64,000 bases of DNA. It comes from Oceanisphaera sp. IT1-181. Lineage in GTDB: Bacteria; Pseudomonadota; Gammaproteobacteria; Enterobacterales; Aeromonadaceae. The stretch is taken from assembly GCF_033807535.1 (NCBI RefSeq), contig NZ_CP136856.1, positions 1,855,001 through 1,919,000 of the forward strand, in the 5' to 3' direction. A program made the position numbers and the translations under genes. The notes under the pieces were generated by a model that saw only the letters and a program-made list of their open reading frames with translations, made no database searches and was not told where the DNA came from. Positions 26,538-35,009 of the stretch are shown here, in pieces; position 1 is the stretch's first letter; each line of letters begins with the position of its first letter.

Positions 26538-27194
26538 CTAGCTTGCCGAGGGGTGATTATCACAAGACGGCGTTGAGGAATTTGATTTGGCTAGCGCCGC
26601 TAATGCCTGAAACACCCGCAAGCTCGCATAGGCGTCATTCGCCGCATAGCGCAGCTGGCCGGACGTTAACTCAGGATTAGACCAATTAGACAGCGCCACG
26701 CGCTTAGACTTTACTAGGTATTGGCCCAACAAAATGGCGACCGCCGCTTGCAGTCCCACCGGATGCTGATAACCCAGTTGCTTTACCCGATTCGATAACT
26801 CATACAAGCCGGCTACTTCGATGCCGAGCTTACGCTGCAAGGGTCCACGGTCTGACTTTAAGCCAAACCCTACTTTGACTATCTGCTCTGAACTTAAGAT
26901 ATCCACCAGTAATTGATTGCTGGCGGCATCGTTTAAGGTAAATAAATACCCCCGCTTGTTGGAGGCTAATTGCACCAAGTGCGGCCCAGTGCTGTGCTCA
27001 CCCACCTGAAAAGTGGGCTTACTCTCGGTATCAAAACCCACATAGTCGCACTGGCACAAATCTGCGCGGGCCAAGGCCACCTGTTCAGGCTCGGTCAGCA
27101 ATTGAATATCTGACAATTCCAGCCCGTTAAAAGCAGGAAATTGCTGCATTTGGGCACGGGTTGGTCTTATTTTATACGCGGTGGGCTCTGTCAT
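26538..27194 (-). CDS. 3'-5' exonuclease, DEDDy (RNase D/WRN-like)
   Basis: 218 residues, a single ribonuclease H-like exonuclease domain. The DEDDy set is seen as VGFDTESKP (Asp, Glu), KVGFGLKSDRGPL (Asp) and YAANDAYASLRVF (Tyr, Asp). It lacks the HRDC domains of RNase D, so it resembles the short WRN-type exonucleases found in many proteobacteria. The frame is open further upstream, but the start at 27194 fits the family. Substrate unknown. Confidence 0.82.
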   Translation of the reverse strand: MTEPTAYKIRPTRAQMQQFPAFNGLELSDIQLLTEPEQVALARADLCQCDYVGFDTESKPTFQVGEHSTGPHLVQLASNKRGYLFTLNDAASNQLLVDILSSEQIVKVGFGLKSDRGPLQRKLGIEVAGLYELSNRVKQLGYQHPVGLQAAVAILLGQYLVKSKRVALSNWSNPELTSGQLRYAANDAYASLRVFQALAALAKSNSSTPSCDNHPSAS

Positions 27195-27284
27195 TGACGT
27201 GCTCTTGGTTGAATTCAGGGGATTAAAGCAAGCGGGGCTATATTGCTGGCTGCGAAATCTTAGCGTCACAACCACGCCTTGACC

Positions 27285-27324
27285 ACAAAAAAACGGGATG
27301 CCACTGTATGAGTCGCATCCCGTT
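27285..27324 (-). terminator. Terminator of the carbonic anhydrase gene
   Basis: AACGGGATGC (27292-27301) and GCATCCCGTT (27315-27324) are perfect complements. Leftward they are followed by a seven-base T-run. Confidence 0.85.
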
Positions 27325-27390
27325 ATTGGTCATATTTCGTTTTTTGAGCTTAAGCGTAGGATTAACACGCTATGCTGACTGAGCCGTAAC

Positions 27391-28275
27391 TTACTGGCTA
27401 ATCGTGGACAGCAGGGCTGGATTCGTCACTAAGTTTCTGACGCCATGAGCATGGTCTTCCTCGAACACGTTGCTCTTACACCACTGGCCTACGCTTGCAA
27501 TATTGACCTTGGCTACCTTAGGCTTAACACTCCAAGAAACCTGAAAAGGTGAGCCCGCTTCGTTGAAGCTCGGGCCTGTGGTTGAACCCGCATATTCCAC
27601 GGCGGTGCCCGTGTTGTCTGGTAGATTTAATGCCTGCTGTAGGCCATTTATCTCGCCATGCTGGGTTAAATCACCAAAATCCAACGCCTTAGCGTCATTC
27701 ACCAGCACATACACTTGAGCTTGAACGCGCAATTGCGGATTCTTAATGGCGTCATTAAAACAGGCACCTAAGGTCGGGCCTGGCGTTATCTTGGCACTCG
27801 AATATACATAATGTACTTCTATGGTGTCGCCGGGCACTAGGCTGCTTTGCTCACTGGGGCATATTTCTTGCTCACTGGGCGCTAATTCCGCAGCTGTTAA
27901 CTGGCCTGAATACTGATAGCCCCCCTGATACCCCTGACCATCGCCATTGCCTACGTAGGTGGTAAATTCACCGCCGGCATGCTCGGCGTTTTTGTGAAAA
28001 TGAATATTACATAAATTCATGGCACTGGCGGGCGGTGCGGCATTAAATGCAATCGCGTTTTCTCCGGTCGTCACCCTAATATCGCGCGGCGATTGTGGAC
28101 CAAAACCCTGACTGTCGGTATTTTTGGCCAGTTGTTGACGTTGCTCGGCAATCACCTGATCCGCCACTGCCTGTTTGGTCACTTCACTGTTAATGCTCGC
28201 AGGCACGTCTTTCGCGCTGACGTGGGTGGATAATAGCGCTGTGGTGACCAGTAAAAAAATGGTATTCATTTTCAT
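27391..28275 (-). CDS. Putative delta-class carbonic anhydrase, exported
   Basis: 294 residues with a signal peptide (ends HVSA, about residue 21). The block MNLCNIHFHKNAEHAGGEF has the spaced histidines that I associate with bacterial proteins annotated as delta-class carbonic anhydrases, a family first described in diatoms. Cysteines at NLCNIH and GQWCKSN, and at EICPSE and GACFND, may form disulfides in the periplasm. The likely reaction is CO2 hydration with zinc. It is monocistronic with its own terminator. The assignment rests on motif memory, so the exact class is less certain than export and metal binding. Confidence 0.7.
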   Translation of the reverse strand: MKMNTIFLLVTTALLSTHVSAKDVPASINSEVTKQAVADQVIAEQRQQLAKNTDSQGFGPQSPRDIRVTTGENAIAFNAAPPASAMNLCNIHFHKNAEHAGGEFTTYVGNGDGQGYQGGYQYSGQLTAAELAPSEQEICPSEQSSLVPGDTIEVHYVYSSAKITPGPTLGACFNDAIKNPQLRVQAQVYVLVNDAKALDFGDLTQHGEINGLQQALNLPDNTGTAVEYAGSTTGPSFNEAGSPFQVSWSVKPKVAKVNIASVGQWCKSNVFEEDHAHGVRNLVTNPALLSTISQ

Positions 28276-28717
28276 GTTTGTATTTATTTCCCTGTTAGGT
28301 CTTGATTAATATTTTTTTAATTAATTTTTCAAAAACCATCTGAAATTTATCTTAGGCTTATCTCTAGCTTAAATCGGCCGTGAGGTTTATTTATCCTGCT
28401 CATGGCAAGTGAAGCCCACGCATTTTAACCATTTAAGCGGACAATGACCAGCCGCAGGCCAGAAGCCTACCGTGTGAGGTTTTTTTCATCACTTAATACT
28501 CGTTCATAAAAAGCACGTATTAGCAATGAGTAACGGGGGAGTTTAAGCTGGTCTTGTTAATATCACTGCCTGTGCGCACTATACTACTGACCTAATTCCT
28601 ATAAATTAATATAAACTCACCATAACCATCTGATAAGCATAATAAAAAACCAACAGAGCTATTAAATTCTGAGGGTGAGGTCAGTAAATATTAACCATTA
28701 TTTAAATGGCGCGCCGA
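28276..28717. other. Intergenic region, AT-rich
   Basis: About 440 bases with many stop codons and no gene. The part next to the carbonic anhydrase gene is strongly AT-rich and presumably holds its promoter. Confidence 0.5.
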
Positions 28718-29446
28718 CTAAAATGGGCAAGGACTATGACCATGAATGGCTTCATCATTAGCAGGATGTACGAAATATAAATCGCTGGCGTGTAACAGCA
28801 AACGAGCGGCTAGTTGTTCACTGTGGGCACTCTGGTACAAGTCGCAGCCCAGAATAGGGTGGCCAAAGCTCAAGCTGTGAATGCGCAATTGATGGGTGCG
28901 CCCGGTGCGCGGCGTAAATTGCACCAAAGTCCGCTTCGGCTCGCTTAAGCGCCTTAATACCTGATATTCGCTGAGCGACACCTTGCCGGTGATAGGGCAA
29001 AGTTTTACTCGCGGAAAGAGCTGGGCATCTTTCGCTATCGCACCACTAATTTGGCCGTGCTCCTCCGTTACCCAGCCTTCTAGCATGGCAAGGTAGCGCT
29101 TTTGAATGGTGCCTGCTTGAAATTGCTGATTAAGGTGCTTGGCAGATGCGGCATTTAGCGCCACCACCATTACGCCAGAGGTACCCAAGTCTAAACGGTG
29201 GGGGAGCTTTGCCTCAGGGAAAGCCGAAGTAAACCCTGCTTGGCCGTACACTAAGCGCCCATGAACCAAGCGATGGTGTACCGAGTCCCAATTCTGTGGG
29301 TTTTTACCCGACAAACTGAGCAGTCCACTGGGCTTATCAATCAATAAAATATGTTCATCTTGATATAAAATCTGCACCCAATCGTCACATGGAGGCGCGA
29401 CAAAGTCATCAACTAGACGGTGCGTCGGTGAGCCGACATTAGACAT
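28718..29446 (-). CDS. RluA-family pseudouridine synthase
   Basis: 242 residues. The catalytic motif HRLDLGTSGVMVVAL contains the nucleophilic Asp. The protein opens like E. coli RluA (WVQILYQDEHILLIDKPSGLLS) and continues with GRTHQLRIHSLSFGHPILG and LLLHASDLYF. E. coli RluA (219 residues) modifies U746 of 23S rRNA and U32 of some tRNAs; this could be RluA or a close paralog, so no symbol is given. There is no S4 domain. The start at 29446 has AGGGAAT upstream. Confidence 0.85.
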   Translation of the reverse strand: MSNVGSPTHRLVDDFVAPPCDDWVQILYQDEHILLIDKPSGLLSLSGKNPQNWDSVHHRLVHGRLVYGQAGFTSAFPEAKLPHRLDLGTSGVMVVALNAASAKHLNQQFQAGTIQKRYLAMLEGWVTEEHGQISGAIAKDAQLFPRVKLCPITGKVSLSEYQVLRRLSEPKRTLVQFTPRTGRTHQLRIHSLSFGHPILGCDLYQSAHSEQLAARLLLHASDLYFVHPANDEAIHGHSPCPF

Positions 29447-29681
29447 GTAAAATTCCCTGCTCTTGATGCGCAACGTCAGTCTTCATTAGCGGTATAAATT
29501 ACGCTTAGGGTATGAGGTAGGTTTAATACTGAGGCGGTTCATATCTGCAAAATCAGCGAAGCATCTGCATCAAGAGAGCGAACTTGTACACAACTGACAG
29601 CAGAGTGTAGCAAACCGATATCGGCTGGATACACTCGCCATACTTTACAATAACTCGCTCCGCCACTTCATCTGCTAGCGT

Positions 29682-30023
29682 TTAGCCGCAGCACTTCTTA
29701 AACTTTTTACCACTGCCACAAGAGCAAGCTTCGTTACGGGCCGGTACTTTTTCAATCTTAACCGCCGCTTGCTTGGTCAGCTGCACGGTCAGCTCGCCAA
29801 TTGACTCAACTGCACCCACGCGAGTGTCCAGCTCAATCTCTGCAAACAGCTCAGCTTGTGCAACCAAAGCTTCAACTTCCAGCTTACGGGCTTCGCTCGT
29901 TACTACTAGCATGAGCGGATATTTCTTGCTGCCGTTTCTTGGCTTAGCCTGAGTCTCATAGCCATATTTAATATGACTTTGACGTGCATCTTGGCGGCCT
30001 TTAAAGAAAAACTTATCTGACAT
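29682..30023 (-). CDS. SEC-C motif metal-binding protein (PBPRA1643 type)
   Basis: 113 residues ending in the zinc-binding SEC-C motif ACSCGSGKKFKKCCG. The opening MSDKFFFKGRQDARQSHIKYGY is typical of a small gammaproteobacterial family known from Photobacterium (PBPRA1643). The central region is an alpha/beta segment of unknown role. The start at 30023 is chosen over an upstream ATG for this reason and has GGA before it. No operon partner. Confidence 0.85.
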   Translation of the reverse strand: MSDKFFFKGRQDARQSHIKYGYETQAKPRNGSKKYPLMLVVTSEARKLEVEALVAQAELFAEIELDTRVGAVESIGELTVQLTKQAAVKIEKVPARNEACSCGSGKKFKKCCG

Positions 30024-30238
30024 GACATTATCCAACAGGGTAGAAACAAGCTGCAACCAGCGCACTGGTGCAGCAAAGCCGGCAGTTTAACACTTCTCAC
30101 GCGTTACACGCAGCATTACCACCGCATGCCTAACGCACTTCGAAAATAGAAGTACGGCCAACAATCGATATTGGCCGACTACAACCGAGAGCTGACATCT
30201 AGCCTGTACATTTAACCCGCAACTCGGTTAACACTCGT

Positions 30239-31783
30239 TTATTTAAGCTGCAGCCCATTTAAAGAAGAGACGATGTCATACAGATCCGTGCGTCTGTCTT
30301 TCAAGTTGGTCACCGAGCCTTCGTTGCGCACTAAGGTCAGCTTTTCAAGATCCAAGTCCGAGAACATCATCATCTCGGTATTAGGCGTGGTTTCCGCCAT
30401 TACCGCATCGTGGGGGAAGGAAAAATCCGACGGCGAAAATACCGAAGACTGCGCATACTGCACGTCTAAGTTTTGCACCTTAGGTAAGTTGCCCACACTG
30501 CCGGTGATCACCACATAACACTCGTTTTCAATGGCGCGCGCTTGGGCACAATGGCGCACTCGCAGATAACCGTTTTTGGTGTCGGTCCAAAATGGCACAC
30601 AAATAATGTCCACTTCTTTGCTGGCGGCAATGCGCCCCAGCTCAGGGAATTCAATGTCATAACAAATCAGAATGGCCACGCGGCCCGCGTCCGTCTCAAA
30701 CACTTCAAACTGATTGCCGCCTTCAATCACCCAGTCTCGACGTTCGTGGGGGGTAATATGAATTTTTCGCTGCTCATCAACTCGCCCATCGCGATGGCAC
30801 AAATAGGAGACGTTATACACGCGATCATTTTCTATCAGCGGCATAGAGCCGGTAATAATGTTGATGTTATAGCTCACCGCCATTTCCGACATCCGATCCC
30901 GAAACTGCTGGGTGTATTCGGCCAAATAACGGATAGCACGGGTTTGATCCACCTGATCGGTTAAGCCCATCAAAGGTGCATTAAAAAATTCGGGAAACAG
31001 TGCAAAGTCACTCTTGTAATCGGACAGCGCGTCCACAAAGTATTCAACTTGCTCTAATACCTCATCAACCGAGGAGAATTCGCGCATTTGCCACTGTACC
31101 GCCCCCATGCGTACTTGAGTTTTCTTCTCATTCAGTACCGAAGACGGCGGCGTATACAAAATATTGCGCCACTCCAGCAAGGTCGCATAGCCCAGCGATT
31201 TTTTATCTTCTGGCAGATACTTGCGCATCAGGCGCGTTACCTGAAAATCATTGGCTAACTGAAAGCTCAGAATAGGATCGTAAATGTCTTTGCGCCCGAC
31301 CCGCTCAATGTATTCTGCGGGCGTATACTGCTCGGCATGCTGAGAGTAACCGGGGATACGGCCACCAGCGAGAATGGCGCGCAAGTTTAGGGAGCGACAC
31401 AGCTCTTTGCGCGCTTCGTACAAACGACGCCCCAAGCGAAAACCTCGATACTCTGGCTGAATAAACACATCTAAGCCGTACAAGGAGTCGCCCTTATCAC
31501 TGTGCCTGATCTGTTCATTACTCAAGATCAAATCGTCATAAGTATGGGGGTTACTAAAGCGCTCATATTTCACCGACACCGTCAGCGCCACCGCCACCAG
31601 AATGCCGCTGTCTTCAATACAAATTTGCCCGTCTGGGAACTGTTCTACCAGCGCCTTGATGGTATCTTTGGGCCAAGCGCCACCGATATCGTGATACACA
31701 CGATCCATCAGCACTTGTAGCTCGTCGTAGTCGTCAAGGGTTAGGTTGCGCAAATTAAGATGCAGGTCTTCAGGCTGAGTCAT
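30239..31783 (-). CDS. Bifunctional GNAT acetyltransferase / carbon-nitrogen hydrolase
   Basis: 514 residues, a fusion. The N-terminal 200 residues are a GNAT domain (FIQPEYRGFRLGRRLYEARKEL is the acetyl-CoA loop); residues about 225-500 are a nitrilase-superfamily amidase. The catalytic triad is seen as FPEFFN (Glu), EQRKIHITPHE (Lys) and LICYDIEFPE (Cys). Such fusions are widespread in proteobacteria, but their substrates are not settled. The domain order and length are standard. It is divergent from the CMD gene and appears monocistronic. Confidence 0.92.
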   Translation of the reverse strand: MTQPEDLHLNLRNLTLDDYDELQVLMDRVYHDIGGAWPKDTIKALVEQFPDGQICIEDSGILVAVALTVSVKYERFSNPHTYDDLILSNEQIRHSDKGDSLYGLDVFIQPEYRGFRLGRRLYEARKELCRSLNLRAILAGGRIPGYSQHAEQYTPAEYIERVGRKDIYDPILSFQLANDFQVTRLMRKYLPEDKKSLGYATLLEWRNILYTPPSSVLNEKKTQVRMGAVQWQMREFSSVDEVLEQVEYFVDALSDYKSDFALFPEFFNAPLMGLTDQVDQTRAIRYLAEYTQQFRDRMSEMAVSYNINIITGSMPLIENDRVYNVSYLCHRDGRVDEQRKIHITPHERRDWVIEGGNQFEVFETDAGRVAILICYDIEFPELGRIAASKEVDIICVPFWTDTKNGYLRVRHCAQARAIENECYVVITGSVGNLPKVQNLDVQYAQSSVFSPSDFSFPHDAVMAETTPNTEMMMFSDLDLEKLTLVRNEGSVTNLKDRRTDLYDIVSSLNGLQLK

Positions 31784-32071
31784 GCAGCAAGCTCCGGTAG
31801 AAAGTTAAATGAATGGGTAAATAAATCAGTGGCCAGCTTAGCAGAAGATGAAAGCCACTGCGCAAGCTCTGCAAAAAAGGGCCTGTTTTTTGCTCGCTAC
31901 TCGCCACACAGCCGTTATGGTAATAATGCGCCAACCGCCCTGCCCTATAAAACACCCGCAATGTTAGGTAACCTCTTTAGCGATATATTGACTAAGCGTT
32001 AATCTGGCAGAACGTACAAAAGAACGCTAGATAAGCCCGCATTGAAAACTACCGAAAGAGGAAAATTACAC

Positions 32072-32485
32072 ATGGCAGACGATTTGTATCAAAAAGGCAT
32101 CGCTAAAATTCAAGAGCTCACCGCCTCACCAGACGATAAGCCAACCGGTGACATGGATATCGGCGCCGCCTTTAGAGACATAGCGCCGGATCTAGAAAAA
32201 TACGTGGTGGAATTTGCCTTTGGCGGCATTTATTCACGCCCCGGCTTAGACAATAAACAAAAGGTGCTGACCACCATTACCGCTTTGGTGGCGCAAGGTA
32301 AACCGCAAATTAAGATGCACATTAAAACTGGCTTAACGGTGGGGTTAACGCCCGAAGAAATAGTTGGCTGCATTATGCACTTGCTGCCCTACACTGGATT
32401 TCCAAGTGTGATCAATGCGTTAAGCGTGGCCAAAGAGGTATTTACCGAACTTGGCTTAACGGTAGATACCACAGGCGTCCAATAA
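32072..32485 (+). CDS. Carboxymuconolactone decarboxylase family protein
   Basis: 137 residues, all-helical CMD fold. The family region is FAFGGIYSRPGLDNKQKVLTTITALVAQG followed by HIKTGLTVGLTPEEIVGCIMHLLPYTGFP. The CxxC of AhpD-type peroxidases is missing (only one Cys), so it resembles the gamma-carboxymuconolactone decarboxylase branch, but no aromatic catabolism genes are near. The start at 32072 is supported by GAGGAAAA upstream; a longer frame to 32042 is open but unneeded. Confidence 0.85.
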   Translation: MADDLYQKGIAKIQELTASPDDKPTGDMDIGAAFRDIAPDLEKYVVEFAFGGIYSRPGLDNKQKVLTTITALVAQGKPQIKMHIKTGLTVGLTPEEIVGCIMHLLPYTGFPSVINALSVAKEVFTELGLTVDTTGVQ

Positions 32486-32671
32486 ATTAAAAGTATCGCT
32501 GCCCTAAAAAGTCATTGCTCTCTGTCATTGCTATCTATTGCGCATCCATAAGCTCATACTGAAATTGTTCTACATATTTCACGCCGCACACTGACTGCTT
32601 AAGCAGAGATATGTGCGTCGTCATCGCCACTAGACTGGCTTAGTTTGGCTTTATGTTTAAAGGAAAAGATC

Positions 32672-32770
32672 ATGAGCAAAGGACAAGACAGCAAAAAAGA
32701 CGTCAAGAAGAAACCGCTGCTAACGGCCAAAGAGAAAAAAGCACAAAAAGAAGCGAAAAAGACCAAGTAG
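32672..32770 (+). CDS. Very small lysine-rich protein
   Basis: 32 residues, starting MSKGQDSKKDVKKKP and ending KKAQKEAKKTK; 14 lysines, no hydrophobic core. AGGA lies 9 bases before the ATG. Similar short lysine-rich frames appear in Vibrio and Shewanella, where they are annotated as hypothetical or cytoplasmic proteins. It may bind nucleic acid or the ribosome, which is only inference. It sits 186 bases after the CMD gene, convergent with the DJ-1 gene. Confidence 0.6.
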   Translation: MSKGQDSKKDVKKKPLLTAKEKKAQKEAKKTK

Positions 32771-32790
32771 TAATTAAAAGCAGTGATAAA

Positions 32791-32846
32791 AAAGCAGTGA
32801 TAACAAGCACTGCTTTAGATGAGCGCCTTAGCCCAGCAAGGCGCTC
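32791..32846. terminator. Two hairpins between convergent genes
   Basis: AAAGCAGTG/CACTGCTTT (32791-32799, 32808-32816) and GAGCGCCTT/AAGGCGCTC (32821-32829, 32838-32846). Neither has a long T-run, but both lie between the lysine-rich and DJ-1 genes and probably end transcription. Confidence 0.5.
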
Positions 32847-32856
32847 AAAAATCATC

Positions 32857-33438
32857 TTATAGCGTGATGTGAGTGCCCAACAATGTCAGGAATCCCGCCA
32901 ACCACGCCGGATGCGCTGGCCAAGCAGGTGCTGTTACCAAGTTACCCTCCACATGCACTGCCGCAACATCCAACTCTACATAACGGCCACCGGCCATTTC
33001 TACATCTGGGCCACAGGCCGGATAGGCAGCACATTCACGACCGTTCAAAATGCCCGCTGCCGCTAATAACTGCGGTCCATGGCACACGGCTGCAATGGGC
33101 TTTTTCGCATCATCAAAGGCTTGTACTAACTCCAGCACAGCTGCATTCAAACGCAGATATTCGGGCGAGCGACCACCGGGCACCACCAGCGCGTCATAAT
33201 CCTCGGCTTTAACTTGTGCAAAATCAAAGTTCAGCACAAAGTTATGGCCAGGCTTTTCGCTGTAGGTTTGGTCGCCTTCAAAGTCATGAATCGCCGTGCG
33301 CACAAAGTCACCCGCTTTCTTATTAGGGCACACCGCGTGCACGGTATGACCGACCATCTGTAACGCTTGAAAAGGCACCATCACTTCGTAATCTTCTACG
33401 TAGTCACCCACCAACATTAAAATATTTTTAGCTGCCAT
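32857..33438 (-). CDS. DJ-1/PfpI family protein
   Basis: 193 residues, one class I glutamine amidotransferase-like domain. The nucleophile elbow is AAVCHGPQLLAAAG (Cys followed by His), and the acidic partner is near DYVEDYEVMVPF. The middle has VVPGGRSPEYLRL. Members are deglycases, glyoxalases, proteases or chaperones; close relatives of this length are often called protease I-like. Cytoplasmic, no signal. Only 103 bases separate it from the upstream acetyltransferase gene in the same direction. Confidence 0.88.
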   Translation of the reverse strand: MAAKNILMLVGDYVEDYEVMVPFQALQMVGHTVHAVCPNKKAGDFVRTAIHDFEGDQTYSEKPGHNFVLNFDFAQVKAEDYDALVVPGGRSPEYLRLNAAVLELVQAFDDAKKPIAAVCHGPQLLAAAGILNGRECAAYPACGPDVEMAGGRYVELDVAAVHVEGNLVTAPAWPAHPAWLAGFLTLLGTHITL

Positions 33439-33542
33439 TAGATGTTCCTTATGTAGTCTATAAAAACAAAAATTATAATAAGTACAATACTTAACAGCTT
33501 ACATGGCAACTTGATATAGCTAAGATTAAGTTAAAATGAAGA

Positions 33543-34133
33543 CTAGCTATTCTCACCTATGTTCTCGCCTATATTTTTAATAAACCGAGCAGGAACACCG
33601 GCAACTAGCGTATTGGCTGCGACATCTTTAGTTACAACTGAGCCTGCCGCTACTACTGCGTTTTCACCCACAGTAACACCGGGCAAAATGGTCACACCGG
33701 CACCCAGCCAGGCATTGTTTTTTATCAAGATCGATTTTAAATCCAGATTTTTTCTTTTGGTAGGATCGAGAGGATGGTTTTCAGTGATAAGACTGACCTT
33801 AGGCCCTATCTGCACATTATCTTCAATAGTGATACCTCCCATATCTAAGAAGCTACAATCATGATTGATAAATACCTTACGGCCAATTTTTGTGTGCTGA
33901 CCAAAATTGGTATAAAACGGGATAAAAATTATCGAGCTAGCATCTATAGTGCTTTTAGTAATTTCGCTTAACCGCCCTCTTATTTGGTTTATATCTATCG
34001 AGCTATTAAGTGCGGGTAATAGTTTTATTGTTCTGGAGATCTGCGCCCAGACTTTCTTCATTTTCGGGTCATCATTATCAATCACGCCACCTGCCAGCAT
34101 CTTATCGAATATATCTATTTTATCTTGGTTCAT
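33543..34133 (-). CDS. Hexapeptide-repeat acetyltransferase (Maa/NodL-like)
   Basis: 196 residues. An N-terminal helical part is followed by a left-handed beta-helix, with hexapeptide repeats such as VFINHDCSFLDMGGITIEDNVQIGP and ILPGVTVGENAVVAAGSVVTKDV. The catalytic His is in LITENHPLDP. It resembles sugar O-acetyltransferases of the maltose/galactoside/NodL group. The coding region is clearly more AT-rich than its neighbours, and the C-terminus ends in a short duplication (IGENIGENS). Local composition suggests recent transfer. Acceptor unknown. Confidence 0.82.
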   Translation of the reverse strand: MNQDKIDIFDKMLAGGVIDNDDPKMKKVWAQISRTIKLLPALNSSIDINQIRGRLSEITKSTIDASSIIFIPFYTNFGQHTKIGRKVFINHDCSFLDMGGITIEDNVQIGPKVSLITENHPLDPTKRKNLDLKSILIKNNAWLGAGVTILPGVTVGENAVVAAGSVVTKDVAANTLVAGVPARFIKNIGENIGENS

Positions 34134-34454
34134 ATTTTATTAACCACTATTAATCTTGGTTACAATTTTACAACAACATACTCATCTAAACTAATTATAT
34201 TTTATACTTGCATTCATACATGGGCAGGCTGAGACTTGCGTACCCAGTTCGCCTAAGGCGGCAATCTCGCAGCTTGTCCGTGGTGTGACTGGGCAAAAAG
34301 CCACTGCGTTAGCATGGTTACCTCTTTGAATACTTCGTTGAGAGCCCTGTTGAATGACTTGCTGAATGCCCTGTTGAAGGCATAGCAGATGCCCCTTACC
34401 TCAAAAACAATCGAGTGTTAGAATGCCCACATCTCAACATTAATAGGAACCGTA
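34134..34454. other. Intergenic region with a 12-bp tandem repeat
   Basis: About 320 bases without a gene. Positions 34338-34385 hold four units of exactly 12 bases (TTGAGAGCCCTG, TTGAATGACTTG, CTGAATGCCCTG, TTGAAGGCATAG), about 70 bases upstream of the FKBP gene. Confidence 0.55.
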
Positions 34455-34925
34455 ATGAAATTCGTGATTTTAACTATCGTCATTTTAATAGTGGTATTTT
34501 ACGTTGTTAGAAATTCCAATCATAAAAAAGCCGCGCAGGAAAACATTGCCATAGGCAACGAATTTTTAACCACCAACAAAGCTAATACAGAGGTGCAAGA
34601 AACCGCTTCTGGCTTGCAATATCAAATATTAAATAAAGGTGAAGGCGACACTCACCCTACTGCTGGCTCAACGGTAAAAGTGCATTATCATGGCACACTC
34701 TTAGACGGCACTGTATTTGATAGTTCAGTTGAGCGTAATGAGCCTATCAGCTTTCCGTTAAATCGCGTGATCAAAGGATGGACCGAAGGCGTGCAATTAA
34801 TGGTGGTCGGTGACAAGTTTAAATTTTTTATTCCCTCTAGGCTCGCTTACGGCAACAGCCCAGCAGGAACTATAACACCGGGTTCCTTGCTTATTTTTGA
34901 AGTGGAACTGTTAGCCATCGAATAA
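34455..34925 (+). CDS. FKBP-type peptidyl-prolyl isomerase, membrane-anchored
   Basis: 156 residues. An N-terminal helix (about residues 2-19) acts as signal or anchor. A short linker and a complete FKBP domain follow: VKVHYHGTLLDGTVFDSS, NRVIKGWTEGVQLM, and the closing strand PGSLLIFEVELLAIE. The active-site aromatic residues and Asp are in place. Likely a periplasm-facing foldase; no cleavage motif is obvious, so it probably stays anchored. The dimerisation arm of FkpA/Mip proteins is absent. Confidence 0.88.
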   Translation: MKFVILTIVILIVVFYVVRNSNHKKAAQENIAIGNEFLTTNKANTEVQETASGLQYQILNKGEGDTHPTAGSTVKVHYHGTLLDGTVFDSSVERNEPISFPLNRVIKGWTEGVQLMVVGDKFKFFIPSRLAYGNSPAGTITPGSLLIFEVELLAIE

Positions 34926-35009
34926 TTATAATCGAGCGTTATAATTCATGGGTACTCACTATCTTTATCATATTAATTAAAGTAATGAGTATCCATATAA
35001 ACCTCATCT

